Shown here in pieces: positions 1 through 4,815 of a stretch of DNA of 5,187 bases. Within the stretch, counting starts at the first letter, position 1, and each line of letters opens with the position of its first letter. The stretch is taken from contig CALXVO010000086.1 of assembly GCA_944392065.1 (NCBI GenBank), positions 1-5,187 on the forward strand. The letters are read 5' to 3'. Both the position numbers and the translations under genes were made by a program. The stretch comes from an uncultured Clostridia bacterium (GTDB lineage Bacteria > Bacillota > Clostridia > TANB77 > CAG-508). The notes beneath the pieces are model-generated. The model did no database searches and had not been told where the DNA came from. It worked only from the letters and a program-made list of their open reading frames with translations.

Positions 1-149
1 AAATAATTAGAGAATTTATAGAAAAAATTGAAATTCATAGCGACAAGCAAGTTGATATTTATTTCAATTTTAAACCATTACAAGAAGTTAATAATAATTT
101 AGAAAAATTTATATGTGCTAAAAAAGAATATGAGAGAAAAGTAGGCTAG
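1..149 (+). CDS. Large serine recombinase, C-terminal fragment (5' end outside window)
   Basis: An open frame enters from the left edge (codons in phase with base 3) and ends at TAG 147-149, giving 48 residues. The peptide contains REFIEKIEIHSDKQVDIYFN. This matches the C-terminal DUF4368-type tail of clostridial large serine recombinases (TndX/TnpX-like), where a REFIxKI block is followed by an IDIYYNF-like strand; I recognise it from memory of the family. Such enzymes excise and integrate conjugative or mobilizable transposons and phages by serine-nucleophile strand exchange. The catalytic N-terminal domain is not in the window, so activity cannot be judged. TndX-type genes often lie at the end of their element. 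That fits the position here, about 150 bp before a truncated chromosomal gene. The family call from 48 residues is reasonable but not certain. Confidence 0.66.
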   Translation, partial: IIREFIEKIEIHSDKQVDIYFNFKPLQEVNNNLEKFICAKKEYERKVG

Positions 150-150
150 A

Positions 151-276
151 GATAAATTTGCAAAAGAATTGTTATTTGGCTAGGCGTTTGAGAAAGAAAC
201 ACCACAAGCGTACGAAGGTACGTCGAGGATTTCCTTTTGAAGAACAACAACGCCAAATGCAATTATCTTGCAAATT
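151..276. repeat. Long imperfect inverted repeat at probable mobile-element edge
   Basis: AATTTGCAA (155-163) pairs with TTGCAAATT (268-276), ATTTGGC (174-180) with GCCAAAT (252-258), and GGCGTT (183-188) with AACGCC (249-254). The centre carries CGTAC-GAAG-GTACG (209-222), a five-pair hairpin with a four-base loop. The whole stretch can fold into one long interrupted stem. No credible protein is encoded here. It starts directly after the recombinase stop codon and ends about 24 bp before homology to the GH94 gene begins. It may be the terminal structure of the element, a recombination site region, or an independent palindromic repeat. I cannot separate these from one copy. Confidence 0.7.
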
Positions 277-299
277 AAAATAAAAAGTGTCCACAACTG

Positions 300-824
300 C
301 AACATACACATGGTGCCATTTGGGCAATTATAGCAGAAGCAATGCTTGGATTTGGCGATAAAGCAACAGAGTATTTTAGAATGATAAACCCAATAGAACA
401 TTCTAGGACAAAGGAAGAAGCAAAAAAATATAAGGTTGAGCCATATGTTATTGCAGCAGATATTTATGGAGGAGAATTAGCAGGACGTGGAGGCTGGACT
501 TGGTATACAGGCTCAAGTAGCTGGATGTATGAAGCAGGAATAAGGTATATATTAGGACTTCATATAGAAGGAAATGTATTAAAAATGGAACCATGCATTC
601 CTAACAATTGGAGTGAATATAGCATTAAGTTTAAATTTAGAAATAGCATATACAATATAAAAGTGGTAAATAGAAGCGGTAAGGGCAAAGAAGTTGAAAG
701 AATTATAGTTGATGAAAAAGATATGAGTAAAGAGGAGGTATATATAGATAATAGAAAATTAGAAAATAATGAAATTTTGCTAAATGGAAACGGTGGAGTA
801 TATAGTGTAGAGGCTATAATTTGA
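300..824 (+). pseudogene. GH94-type glycoside phosphorylase / cyclic beta-1,2-glucan synthase-like, C-terminal remnant
   Basis: Coding similarity starts abruptly at CAA 300 (Q-H-T-H-G-A-I-W-A-I) and runs to TGA 822-824, 174 codons. An in-frame TAA at 276-278 lies just upstream. The nearest ATG (342) sits inside the conserved domain with no ribosome binding site, so it is not a true start. Recognisable blocks are INPIEHSRTKEEAKKYKVEP and GRGGWTWYTGSSSWMY, followed by a LGLHIEGNVLKMEPCIPNNW-like stretch. These are hallmarks of the C-terminal end of GH94 enzymes of the NdvB cyclic beta-1,2-glucan synthase and beta-1,2-oligoglucan phosphorylase group. Such proteins are about 1000 to 2800 residues long, so most of the gene, including the catalytic core, is missing here. 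Family members phosphorolyse or cyclise beta-1,2-glucans. The likeliest cause of the truncation is insertion of the recombinase-bearing element to the left, with the 5' part on its far side. The remnant keeps an intact frame to its stop, suggesting a recent event. The substrate cannot be assigned. Confidence 0.8.
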
Positions 825-849
825 TTTTTATAGGGAAAAGTGGTATAAT
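821..849 (+). promoter_or_regulatory. Sigma-A type promoter for the small membrane-protein gene
   Basis: A -35 box TTGATT (821-826) and a perfect -10 box TATAAT (844-849) are separated by exactly 17 bp. The -10 is preceded by TGG (841-843), giving an extended -10. The -35 overlaps the stop codon of the GH94 remnant (822-824). The expected transcription start is near 856, leaving a leader of about 30 nt before the ATG at 888. This is among the strongest promoter matches in the window and implies independent expression of the small gene. Confidence 0.78.
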
Positions 850-857
850 AAAGGTAT

Positions 858-869
858 AGTTAAATAACT
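858..869. promoter_or_regulatory. Short palindrome at transcription start, possible operator
   Basis: AGTTA-AA-TAACT is a perfect 12-bp dyad. It lies just downstream of the predicted transcription start and upstream of the Shine-Dalgarno sequence. Its position would suit a repressor site. A 12-bp AT-rich dyad can arise by chance, and no regulator is encoded nearby, so this is only a candidate. Confidence 0.2.
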
Positions 870-887
870 TTTTAGGAGGAAAACATC

Positions 888-1139
888 ATGAAGTACATCA
901 TAGCGTTCCTGGTAGAAAAAATTGGAGCAATTGCTCTGATTGTAGCGGGCAGTTTGTTGATGTCCGCTGCAGTCACAAAGTCCATTCCGGACTTCGTGAC
1001 TGAGAGCCCTGCAATGCTAGGCATTTGGGCTTGGACAGGGCCAATCCTTGCCAGCATAATTATTGTAGCTGGCCTCTCTATCCTGCTGAGAAATCAGCTG
1101 CGAGTCTTCGTAGGAAGACTCGTAAGAGGAGAGATTTAA
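888..1139 (+). CDS. Small two-helix membrane protein of unknown function (83 aa)
   Basis: I do not recognise this protein. The ATG start is fixed by a strong AGGAGGA (874-880) seven bases upstream. Hydrophobic segments lie at about residues 12-29 and 43-67, separated by a short loop with acidic residues and prolines (KSIPDFVTESP). A basic, possibly amphipathic tail follows (R68 to R80, LLRNQLRVFVGRLVRG), presumably cytoplasmic. There is no lipobox or cleavable signal. The gene is monocistronic, with its own promoter (821-849) and terminator (1150-1186). Hand-counted GC is about 48% (120 of 252), far above its neighbours, and it uses codons such as CTG, GTC and GCG that they avoid. This suggests foreign origin. 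Two hairpins lie inside the frame: 970-1002 (14 pairs, one mismatch, loop of 5) and 1101-1122 (9 perfect pairs, GTAG loop). The size and layout resemble small holin-like or toxin-like membrane proteins, but nothing specific supports either role. Confidence 0.72.
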   Translation: MKYIIAFLVEKIGAIALIVAGSLLMSAAVTKSIPDFVTESPAMLGIWAWTGPILASIIIVAGLSILLRNQLRVFVGRLVRGEI

Positions 1140-1149
1140 TTCGAGGGGG

Positions 1150-1186
1150 GGAGAGCCACTCATTACGAGTGGCTCTCCTTTCCTTT
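1150..1186 (+). terminator. Intrinsic terminator of the small membrane-protein gene
   Basis: A perfect 12-bp GC-rich stem (GGAGAGCCACTC 1150-1161, GAGTGGCTCTCC 1167-1178) has a five-base loop ATTAC and is followed by TTTCCTTT (1179-1186). It begins 11 bp after the stop codon. The T tract is interrupted by two C residues, but the stem is strong enough for Rho-independent termination. Confidence 0.85.
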
Positions 1187-1214
1187 AGCTTTATTCAGCT
1201 ATAAAACCATTATC

Positions 1215-1473
1215 CTGTGTTACTGTTCAGCGTGAATTTGTAGTATACGTCTTAGTAGTATGTATATTTCTCAAATTTTTTTGTACCTTGCTGTCGCAAA
1301 CAAATTAGCGACCTTAAAAAATAAAATTTTTTAAGGCCACTCGTTTGCTCCAAATCGCACTCGCTTTTACAAAGCTCGTTTGGTCGCTTAAGCGGTACTT
1401 CAAAAATTTTCTAAATATACATACTACTAAGACATAGTTGTAAAATTAAATTCTACACCGAACAGTAACACAG
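1215..1473. mobile_element. MITE-like non-coding element with long inverted ends (about 259 bp)
   Basis: The outer ends are a perfect 14-bp inverted repeat, CTGTGTTACTGTTC (1215-1228) against 1460-1473. After an imperfect stretch, a second perfect 21-bp block follows (1249-1269 against 1413-1433, beginning GTCTTAGTAGTATG). Imperfect pairing then continues inward through GTACC (1283-1287) and GGTAC (1394-1398). The core holds CCTTAAAAAAT-AAA-ATTTTTTAAGG (1312-1336). The right half is longer and carries related units (CACTCGTTTGC, GCTCGTTTGG). No open frame of note is present. The architecture is that of a miniature inverted-repeat element or a large structured palindromic repeat, moved if at all by an enzyme encoded elsewhere. 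I found no clear target-site duplication. It fills most of the 430-bp gap between the small gene and the response regulator. Confidence 0.72.
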
Positions 1474-1488
1474 TAACACCTAGTAACA
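1464..1488. repeat. Three iterated AGTAACA heptamers upstream of the regulator promoter
   Basis: AGTAACA occurs at 1464-1470, 1472-1478 and 1482-1488, with start-to-start spacing of 8 and 10 bp. The first overlaps the right end of the inverted-repeat element; the others lie outside it. On the opposite strand each contains TGTTAC, which fits the TGTWAH half-site described for WalR in bacilli. However, the classical site needs five bases between half-sites (11-bp period), which is not met here. They may be binding sites for autoregulation or only local duplications at the element edge. Confidence 0.4.
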
Positions 1489-1507
1489 GCTTTTTTACAA
1501 AAAATAC

Positions 1508-1536
1508 TTGTATAATTGAATTGAATGTGATATAAA
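1508..1536 (+). promoter_or_regulatory. Probable sigma-A promoter of the response-regulator gene
   Basis: TTGTAT (1508-1513) and TATAAA (1531-1536) are 17 bp apart, and TGA at 1528-1530 gives an extended -10. The predicted start near 1543 leaves a leader of about 28 nt with AAGAAAGGTG (1553-1562) before the GTG at 1571. The promoter lies just outside the inverted-repeat element and the AGTAACA heptamers, so the element may have replaced the sequence originally upstream. Confidence 0.6.
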
Positions 1537-1570
1537 TATAGCAAATGAAGAGAAGAAAGGTGAATTTTTT

Positions 1571-2338
1571 GTGGAAGAAAATAAAGTAGATGAAGCAAAA
1601 AAAACAATTTTAATTGTAGATGATGAGAAACCAATTGTAGATATTCTAATATACAATTTGGAAAAAGAAGGCTATAAAACAATAGAAGCATATGATGGCG
1701 AAACAGCAATCAATATGGCTTTTGAGCAAAAACCAGATTTGATTTTGCTAGACATAATGCTTCCTAAAATGGATGGACTTACAGTTTGCAAAAGGATAAG
1801 AAACTCATTAAATATACCAATTATTATGATATCTGCAAAAGATGAAGAGATAGACAAAATATTGGGCCTAGAATTAGGGGCAGATGATTATATAACAAAA
1901 CCATTTAGTGTAAGAGAATTAGTTGCAAGAGTAAAGGCTAATTTAAGAAAAGCAGAGATTAATAATGAAAAACCGGTTGTACAGAATAATTACCAAAATG
2001 ATCATGCTCAAAACGATAAAATTATCTCTTTAGGAGAATTGTATATAAATCTAGATAAGTTTGAAGTAAAAGTAAGGAACAAACCTATAGATTTGACATT
2101 AAGGGAATTTGAAGTGCTAAGATACTTAGCTAACCAACCCGGACAAGTTGTAACAAGAGAAGATTTGCTAGAAAAAGTATGGGGATATGAATACTATGGA
2201 GACATTAGAACCGTTGATGTTACGATTAGGAGAATAAGAGAAAAAATAGAGGTAGATACATCAAGTCCTAAGTTATTAATTACAAAAAGAGGAGTAGGAT
2301 ATTATTTATCATCAAAGGAAAAAGAGAACAATGGTTAG
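1571..2338 (+). CDS. walR: WalR-like OmpR/PhoB-family response regulator
   Basis: A 255-residue cytoplasmic transcription factor controlled by phosphorylation. Residues about 11-127 form a receiver domain with acidic pair D17/D18, phospho-acceptor D61 in LLDIMLPKMDG, switch residue S88 and K110 in DDYITKPF. Residues about 150-248 form an OmpR-type winged helix, with LTLREFEVLRYLA, a WGYEYYGDIRTVDVTIRR recognition segment and the wing TKRGVGYYL. The VDDEKPIVDIL and GYEYYGDIRTVDV wording is very close to WalR (YycF), the cell-wall regulator of Firmicutes; PhoP is the main alternative. T109 aligns with T101 of Bacillus subtilis WalR, reported as a PrkC kinase target. The receiver starts about eight residues later than in B. 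subtilis WalR, and the linker is Asn/Gln-rich. The start is GTG, set by AAAGGTG (1556-1562) eight bases upstream; no upstream ATG competes. The cognate kinase gene follows after a 181-bp gap, whereas such pairs normally overlap or nearly touch. Confidence 0.9.
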   Translation: MEENKVDEAKKTILIVDDEKPIVDILIYNLEKEGYKTIEAYDGETAINMAFEQKPDLILLDIMLPKMDGLTVCKRIRNSLNIPIIMISAKDEEIDKILGLELGADDYITKPFSVRELVARVKANLRKAEINNEKPVVQNNYQNDHAQNDKIISLGELYINLDKFEVKVRNKPIDLTLREFEVLRYLANQPGQVVTREDLLEKVWGYEYYGDIRTVDVTIRRIREKIEVDTSSPKLLITKRGVGYYLSSKEKENNG

Positions 2339-2363
2339 CAATTATCAACCATTCAGATAAAAA

Positions 2364-2411
2364 CATTGAAACGCTTGGGGACAGATTTAAATCTGTCCCC
2401 GAGTTGCAATG
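2364..2411. repeat. REP-like palindrome in the regulator-kinase gap
   Basis: A perfect 24-bp palindrome (2377-2400) has arms reading GGGGACAGATTT. Imperfect pairing extends outward to CATTG (2364-2368) and CAATG (2407-2411), about 48 bp in all. The tip TTGGGGACAGA also forms the heart of the larger palindrome at 3945-4019, so at least two related copies exist in the window. GGGGACAG-type palindromes are, from memory, characteristic of dispersed REP elements linked to IS200-like TnpA_REP (Y1) transposases; no such gene lies in the window. As RNA it would form a stable hairpin without a following T run, so it could attenuate or stabilise the transcript rather than end it. Confidence 0.75.
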
Positions 2412-2445
2412 TAGAAAAAACAGTATTTTCTCTGGGCTTTTCTAC
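2411..2445 (+). repeat. Small hairpin downstream of the REP-like palindrome
   Basis: GTAGAAAA (2411-2418) pairs with TTTTCTAC (2438-2445) around a 19-base interior that itself has a short AAAA/TTTT pairing. It directly abuts the right end of the REP-like palindrome and may belong to the same insertion. It is AT-rich and weak, so a role in transcription is uncertain. Confidence 0.4.
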
Positions 2446-2519
2446 AAATAAGCGATAAAGACGTGACACTTACATTTGAAAAGACTCAAAAATAATTGAA
2501 ATTAAGGAAAGTGATTTGA

Positions 2520-3953
2520 TTGAAGAAAAATGTGAATTTAAAAATTGTAACCATATTTTTTGTTCTGGGAATTATATTAATTTTAGGACTGGGAGCCTGC
2601 TATATTGTAATGCTAAACCAAATAGAAGAACTTGGTTCTGTGCAAGAAAATTTTGCCTTAATAGAAAGTGTAAGAAGCCAATTATCTCAAACAAAATTAA
2701 TTGTAATAATTTCTATTATTATATATACAGTAATTTCTATATTAATTGGGTATTTTGTATTAAAAGCGGTAGTATCTCCAATGAAAAGGTTAATCAAGAG
2801 TGCAGAAGAAATTGCATCAGGGGAAAATGTAAATATAGAACAAAATCTTCAGACAAGCGGAGAAGTTGGAGATTTAGAAAATGCATTTGGAATCATGACA
2901 AATGAATTAAAACAAAAATTAAACGAGGTAAATAGACAAAAAAGACAGATAGAAACTATTCTTTTACATATGACAGATGGAATTATTGCATTTGATATGG
3001 ATGGGAAAATTATACACATAAACCCAGCAGCTAAAAATTTATTGGGATTAAATGATAAGGACAATACTTTTGATAAGGTATTTAAAAAGCTTAATATAGA
3101 CATAAATATAGAAAAAATAATTTATTTAGAAAATTGGACTTCTTCTGAACAAAGAAAAAATCTAGGGGATAAATATATAAACATTTTATTTGCACCATTT
3201 CAAGATGAAAATGATAGGCCGGCAGGAGTAATTGCACTAATACAGGATATAACAGAGCATGTGAAACTCGATAATATGCGAAAAGAGTTTGTGGCAGATG
3301 TATCACACGAATTAAAAACACCCATTACTTCTATTATGGGATATTCAGATACTCTTTTAGAAGGCGAATATGATGATGAGACTAAAACAAAATTCTTGTC
3401 TGTAATATCAACAGAAGCAAGGCGTATGGCAAAATTAGTAACAGATTTATTAACACTCTCAAGATATGATAACAAAAAAATAACATCAGAAATTACAAAT
3501 TTTGATTTAGGGGAGTTAACAAAAAAATGTATAGAAAAACTTAAATTCGAAATAGAAAAAAAAGGACACAATGTAGAATGTTTTGTTACAGCAAGTGTAC
3601 CACCAGTTATAGCAGACAAATATGGAATAGAAAGAGTAGTACTTAACATATTATCCAATGCAATAAAATATACCCCGGATAATGGCACAATAAAAGTATA
3701 TGTTGGCTTTGTATATAATGATGCATATATAAAAGTGATTGATAATGGAATAGGAATTCCAGAAGAAGATCTAGGAAGAATATTTGAAAGATTTTATAGG
3801 GTAGATAAAGCACGAAGTAGAGAGCTTGGAGGAACAGGATTAGGTTTATCCATAGCAAAAGAAATCTTAAACCAAAACAAAGGCAGTATTGATATAAAAA
3901 GTGAGGTGGGAAAAGGAACAGAAGTTGTAATAAGAATACCTACTAAAAAGTGA
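2520..3953 (+). CDS. walK: Membrane sensor histidine kinase, WalK/PhoR type
   Basis: A 477-residue sensor kinase, the presumed partner of the upstream regulator. Membrane segments lie at about residues 8-32 and 60-81, enclosing only some 27 outside residues. It therefore lacks the large extracytoplasmic PAS-like domain of bacillar WalK. A HAMP linker follows (82-135), then a coiled segment and a cytoplasmic PAS domain (about 141-250). HisKA carries H263 in VSHELKTPITS. The ATPase domain (about 360-475) has N376/N380 in NILSNAIKYTPD, D408 in DNGIGIP, the FERFYR F-box and GGTGLGLS (437-444). All catalytic motifs are intact. The pair probably senses an envelope or intracellular signal and sets cell-wall gene expression. 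The start is TTG, placed by AAGGAAAGTG (2504-2513) six bases upstream; the next Met is at residue 31, inside the first helix. The symbol rests on pairing with a WalR-like regulator, since the H-box wording is equally PhoR-like. The stop codon lies inside the left arm of a palindrome. Confidence 0.9.
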   Translation: MKKNVNLKIVTIFFVLGIILILGLGACYIVMLNQIEELGSVQENFALIESVRSQLSQTKLIVIISIIIYTVISILIGYFVLKAVVSPMKRLIKSAEEIASGENVNIEQNLQTSGEVGDLENAFGIMTNELKQKLNEVNRQKRQIETILLHMTDGIIAFDMDGKIIHINPAAKNLLGLNDKDNTFDKVFKKLNIDINIEKIIYLENWTSSEQRKNLGDKYINILFAPFQDENDRPAGVIALIQDITEHVKLDNMRKEFVADVSHELKTPITSIMGYSDTLLEGEYDDETKTKFLSVISTEARRMAKLVTDLLTLSRYDNKKITSEITNFDLGELTKKCIEKLKFEIEKKGHNVECFVTASVPPVIADKYGIERVVLNILSNAIKYTPDNGTIKVYVGFVYNDAYIKVIDNGIGIPEEDLGRIFERFYRVDKARSRELGGTGLGLSIAKEILNQNKGSIDIKSEVGKGTEVVIRIPTKK

Positions 3954-4020
3954 GAAATTGGGGACAGACCCCTTTTTCTCATTGAGAAAAAGGGGTCTGT
4001 CCCCAATTTCTCACTTTTTT
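3945..4020 (+). terminator. Perfect 37-bp-arm palindrome acting as terminator; REP-like element
   Basis: Bases 3945-3981 and 3983-4019 are perfect reverse complements with a single base (3982) between them. The right arm ends in T4015-T4020, so the transcript would form a very long stem followed by a U run, ideal for Rho-independent termination of the kinase operon. Near-symmetry (A run at 3945-3949) may let it act on both strands. The kinase stop codon TGA (3951-3953) is inside the left arm, so the palindrome supplies or replaced the gene's last codons. Its core TTGGGGACAGA matches the palindrome at 2364-2411, marking it as a second REP-like copy. Confidence 0.88.
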
Positions 4021-4041
4021 GAGATAACGAGTCAGAACTTA

Positions 4042-4070
4042 TTGACGGGAAACAAATAAAGTTATATACT
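4042..4070 (+). promoter_or_regulatory. Sigma-A promoter of the por operon
   Basis: TTGACG (4042-4047) and TATACT (4065-4070) are 17 bp apart and sit just after the terminator palindrome. The predicted start near 4077 gives a short leader with an AAGGAGG ribosome binding site around 4088-4094. This implies that the oxidoreductase genes are transcribed separately from the two-component genes. Confidence 0.75.
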
Positions 4071-4103
4071 GTATCTATCAAAATAAGAAGGAGGTTTGGA
4101 TAC

Positions 4104-4685
4104 ATGAATGGCATGATAGAAATTAGATGGCACGGAAGAGGCGGGCAAGGTGCAAAAACAGCATCTCTTTTACTTGCAGATGCGGCATTTAATACTGGTA
4201 AATATATTCAAGGATTCCCTGAATATGGCCCAGAAAGAATGGGAGCACCAATTACTGCTTATAATAGAATAAGCGACAATCCAATAAGAATTCATAGTAA
4301 TATTTATGAACCAGATTATGTAGTAGTTGTGGATGATACTCTTTTAGAGAGTGTTGATGTTACGGCAGGGCTTAAAGAAGAAGGCGCCATTGTAATAAAT
4401 ACAACAAAAGATGGTGAAACTTTAAAAAGTATATTAAAAGGATATAAAGGAAATGTATACACTATTGATGCAAGAAAAGTCTCGATGGAGACACTTGGAA
4501 AATATTTTCCAAATACACCAATGCTAGCAGCAATTGTAAAAGTTAGTGGAATAATGGAAGAAGAAGATTTTATAAAAGATATGGAAGGTTCTTTTAAACA
4601 CAAATTTGCTAAAAAGCCAGAAGTAATAGAGGGAAATATGAAAGCATTAAAATTGGCATTAAGTGAAATAAAACAAGTACAATAA
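4104..4685 (+). CDS. porG: Pyruvate/2-oxoacid:ferredoxin oxidoreductase, gamma subunit
   Basis: 193 residues, the usual length for a separate gamma subunit. The N-terminal motif IEIRWHGRGGQGAKTA (residues 5-20) and FPEYGPERMGAP (38-49) are diagnostic of the POR gamma family; a DYVVVVDDTLL strand and a C-terminal helical region follow. In the four-subunit enzyme (alpha, beta, gamma, delta) it helps form the cytoplasmic complex that decarboxylates pyruvate with thiamine diphosphate to acetyl-CoA and reduces ferredoxin. Thiamine and most catalytic residues reside in the alpha and beta subunits, which are not in the window. Two ATGs compete (codons 1 and 4). AAGGAGG lies about nine bases before the first and 18 before the second, so the first is chosen. 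It begins its own operon after promoter 4042-4070 and is followed 130 bp later by the delta subunit. Substrate specificity (pyruvate versus 2-oxoisovalerate or 2-oxoglutarate) cannot be fixed from gamma alone. Confidence 0.93.
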   Translation: MNGMIEIRWHGRGGQGAKTASLLLADAAFNTGKYIQGFPEYGPERMGAPITAYNRISDNPIRIHSNIYEPDYVVVVDDTLLESVDVTAGLKEEGAIVINTTKDGETLKSILKGYKGNVYTIDARKVSMETLGKYFPNTPMLAAIVKVSGIMEEEDFIKDMEGSFKHKFAKKPEVIEGNMKALKLALSEIKQVQ

Positions 4686-4707
4686 TTAGGCGTAATAGTG
4701 ATAGGGC

Positions 4708-4794
4708 AAAAATAGACAAGATTGTTACAAATGAGACAGTTCGAAAAAGGCAAAGCTATTGCTATGGCAAATATGCTTGTCAAAAAATAGACAA
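4708..4794 (+). repeat. Direct repeat in the porG-porD spacer
   Basis: AAAAATAGACAA occurs at 4708-4719 and 4783-4794, exactly 75 bp apart. It lies in an unusually long 130-bp spacer between two genes that are normally close-packed. Both copies place TAG in the same frame as porG. The bases between carry a short open stretch (4716-4790) without a ribosome binding site, so I do not call a gene. The repeat may reflect a small duplication or a past insertion flanked by duplicated target. Confidence 0.4.
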
Positions 4795-4815
4795 AATGAA
4801 AGGAGAAAAAATAAA

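Noticed and set aside
180..401. Minus-strand open frame of 73 codons over the inverted repeat and GH94 junction
   Set aside because: It runs across the palindrome and antisense to the conserved GH94 coding region, has no family-like motifs and no good ribosome binding site.
872..1057. Minus-strand 61-codon frame opposite the small membrane protein
   Set aside because: The near-palindrome at 970-1002 helps keep both strands open; the minus frame lacks a promoter and ribosome binding site, while the plus frame has both.
1283..1400. Possible CRISPR-like array from the repeated CACTCG/GCTCGTTTGG units
   Set aside because: The units are short, imperfect and unevenly spaced, and are explained by the folded arms of one inverted-repeat element.
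2516..2905. Plus-strand 129-codon frame overlapping the kinase start
   Set aside because: It is offset from the kinase frame, is rich in Cys, Asn and Lys as expected for an out-of-frame read of AT-rich DNA, and lacks domain features; the kinase frame carries all recognised motifs.
3091..3858. Several minus-strand frames (76, 162 and 71 codons) across the kinase
   Set aside because: They are shadows of the kinase coding sequence, antisense to conserved HisKA and ATPase motifs, with no independent signals.
4021..4103. Riboswitch or leader RNA before porG
   Set aside because: Only about 27 nt separate the predicted transcription start from the gene, too short for a known riboswitch, and no conserved aptamer motif is visible.
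4731..4790. Possible 19-residue peptide in the porG-porD spacer
   Set aside because: No ribosome binding site precedes the ATG and no family is recognised; it is probably part of a repeat-bounded spacer.
4759..4815. Longer start for porD adding 19 residues
   Set aside because: The extension is unlike POR delta subunits and has no ribosome binding site, whereas ATG 4816 has AAAGGAGA at suitable spacing.
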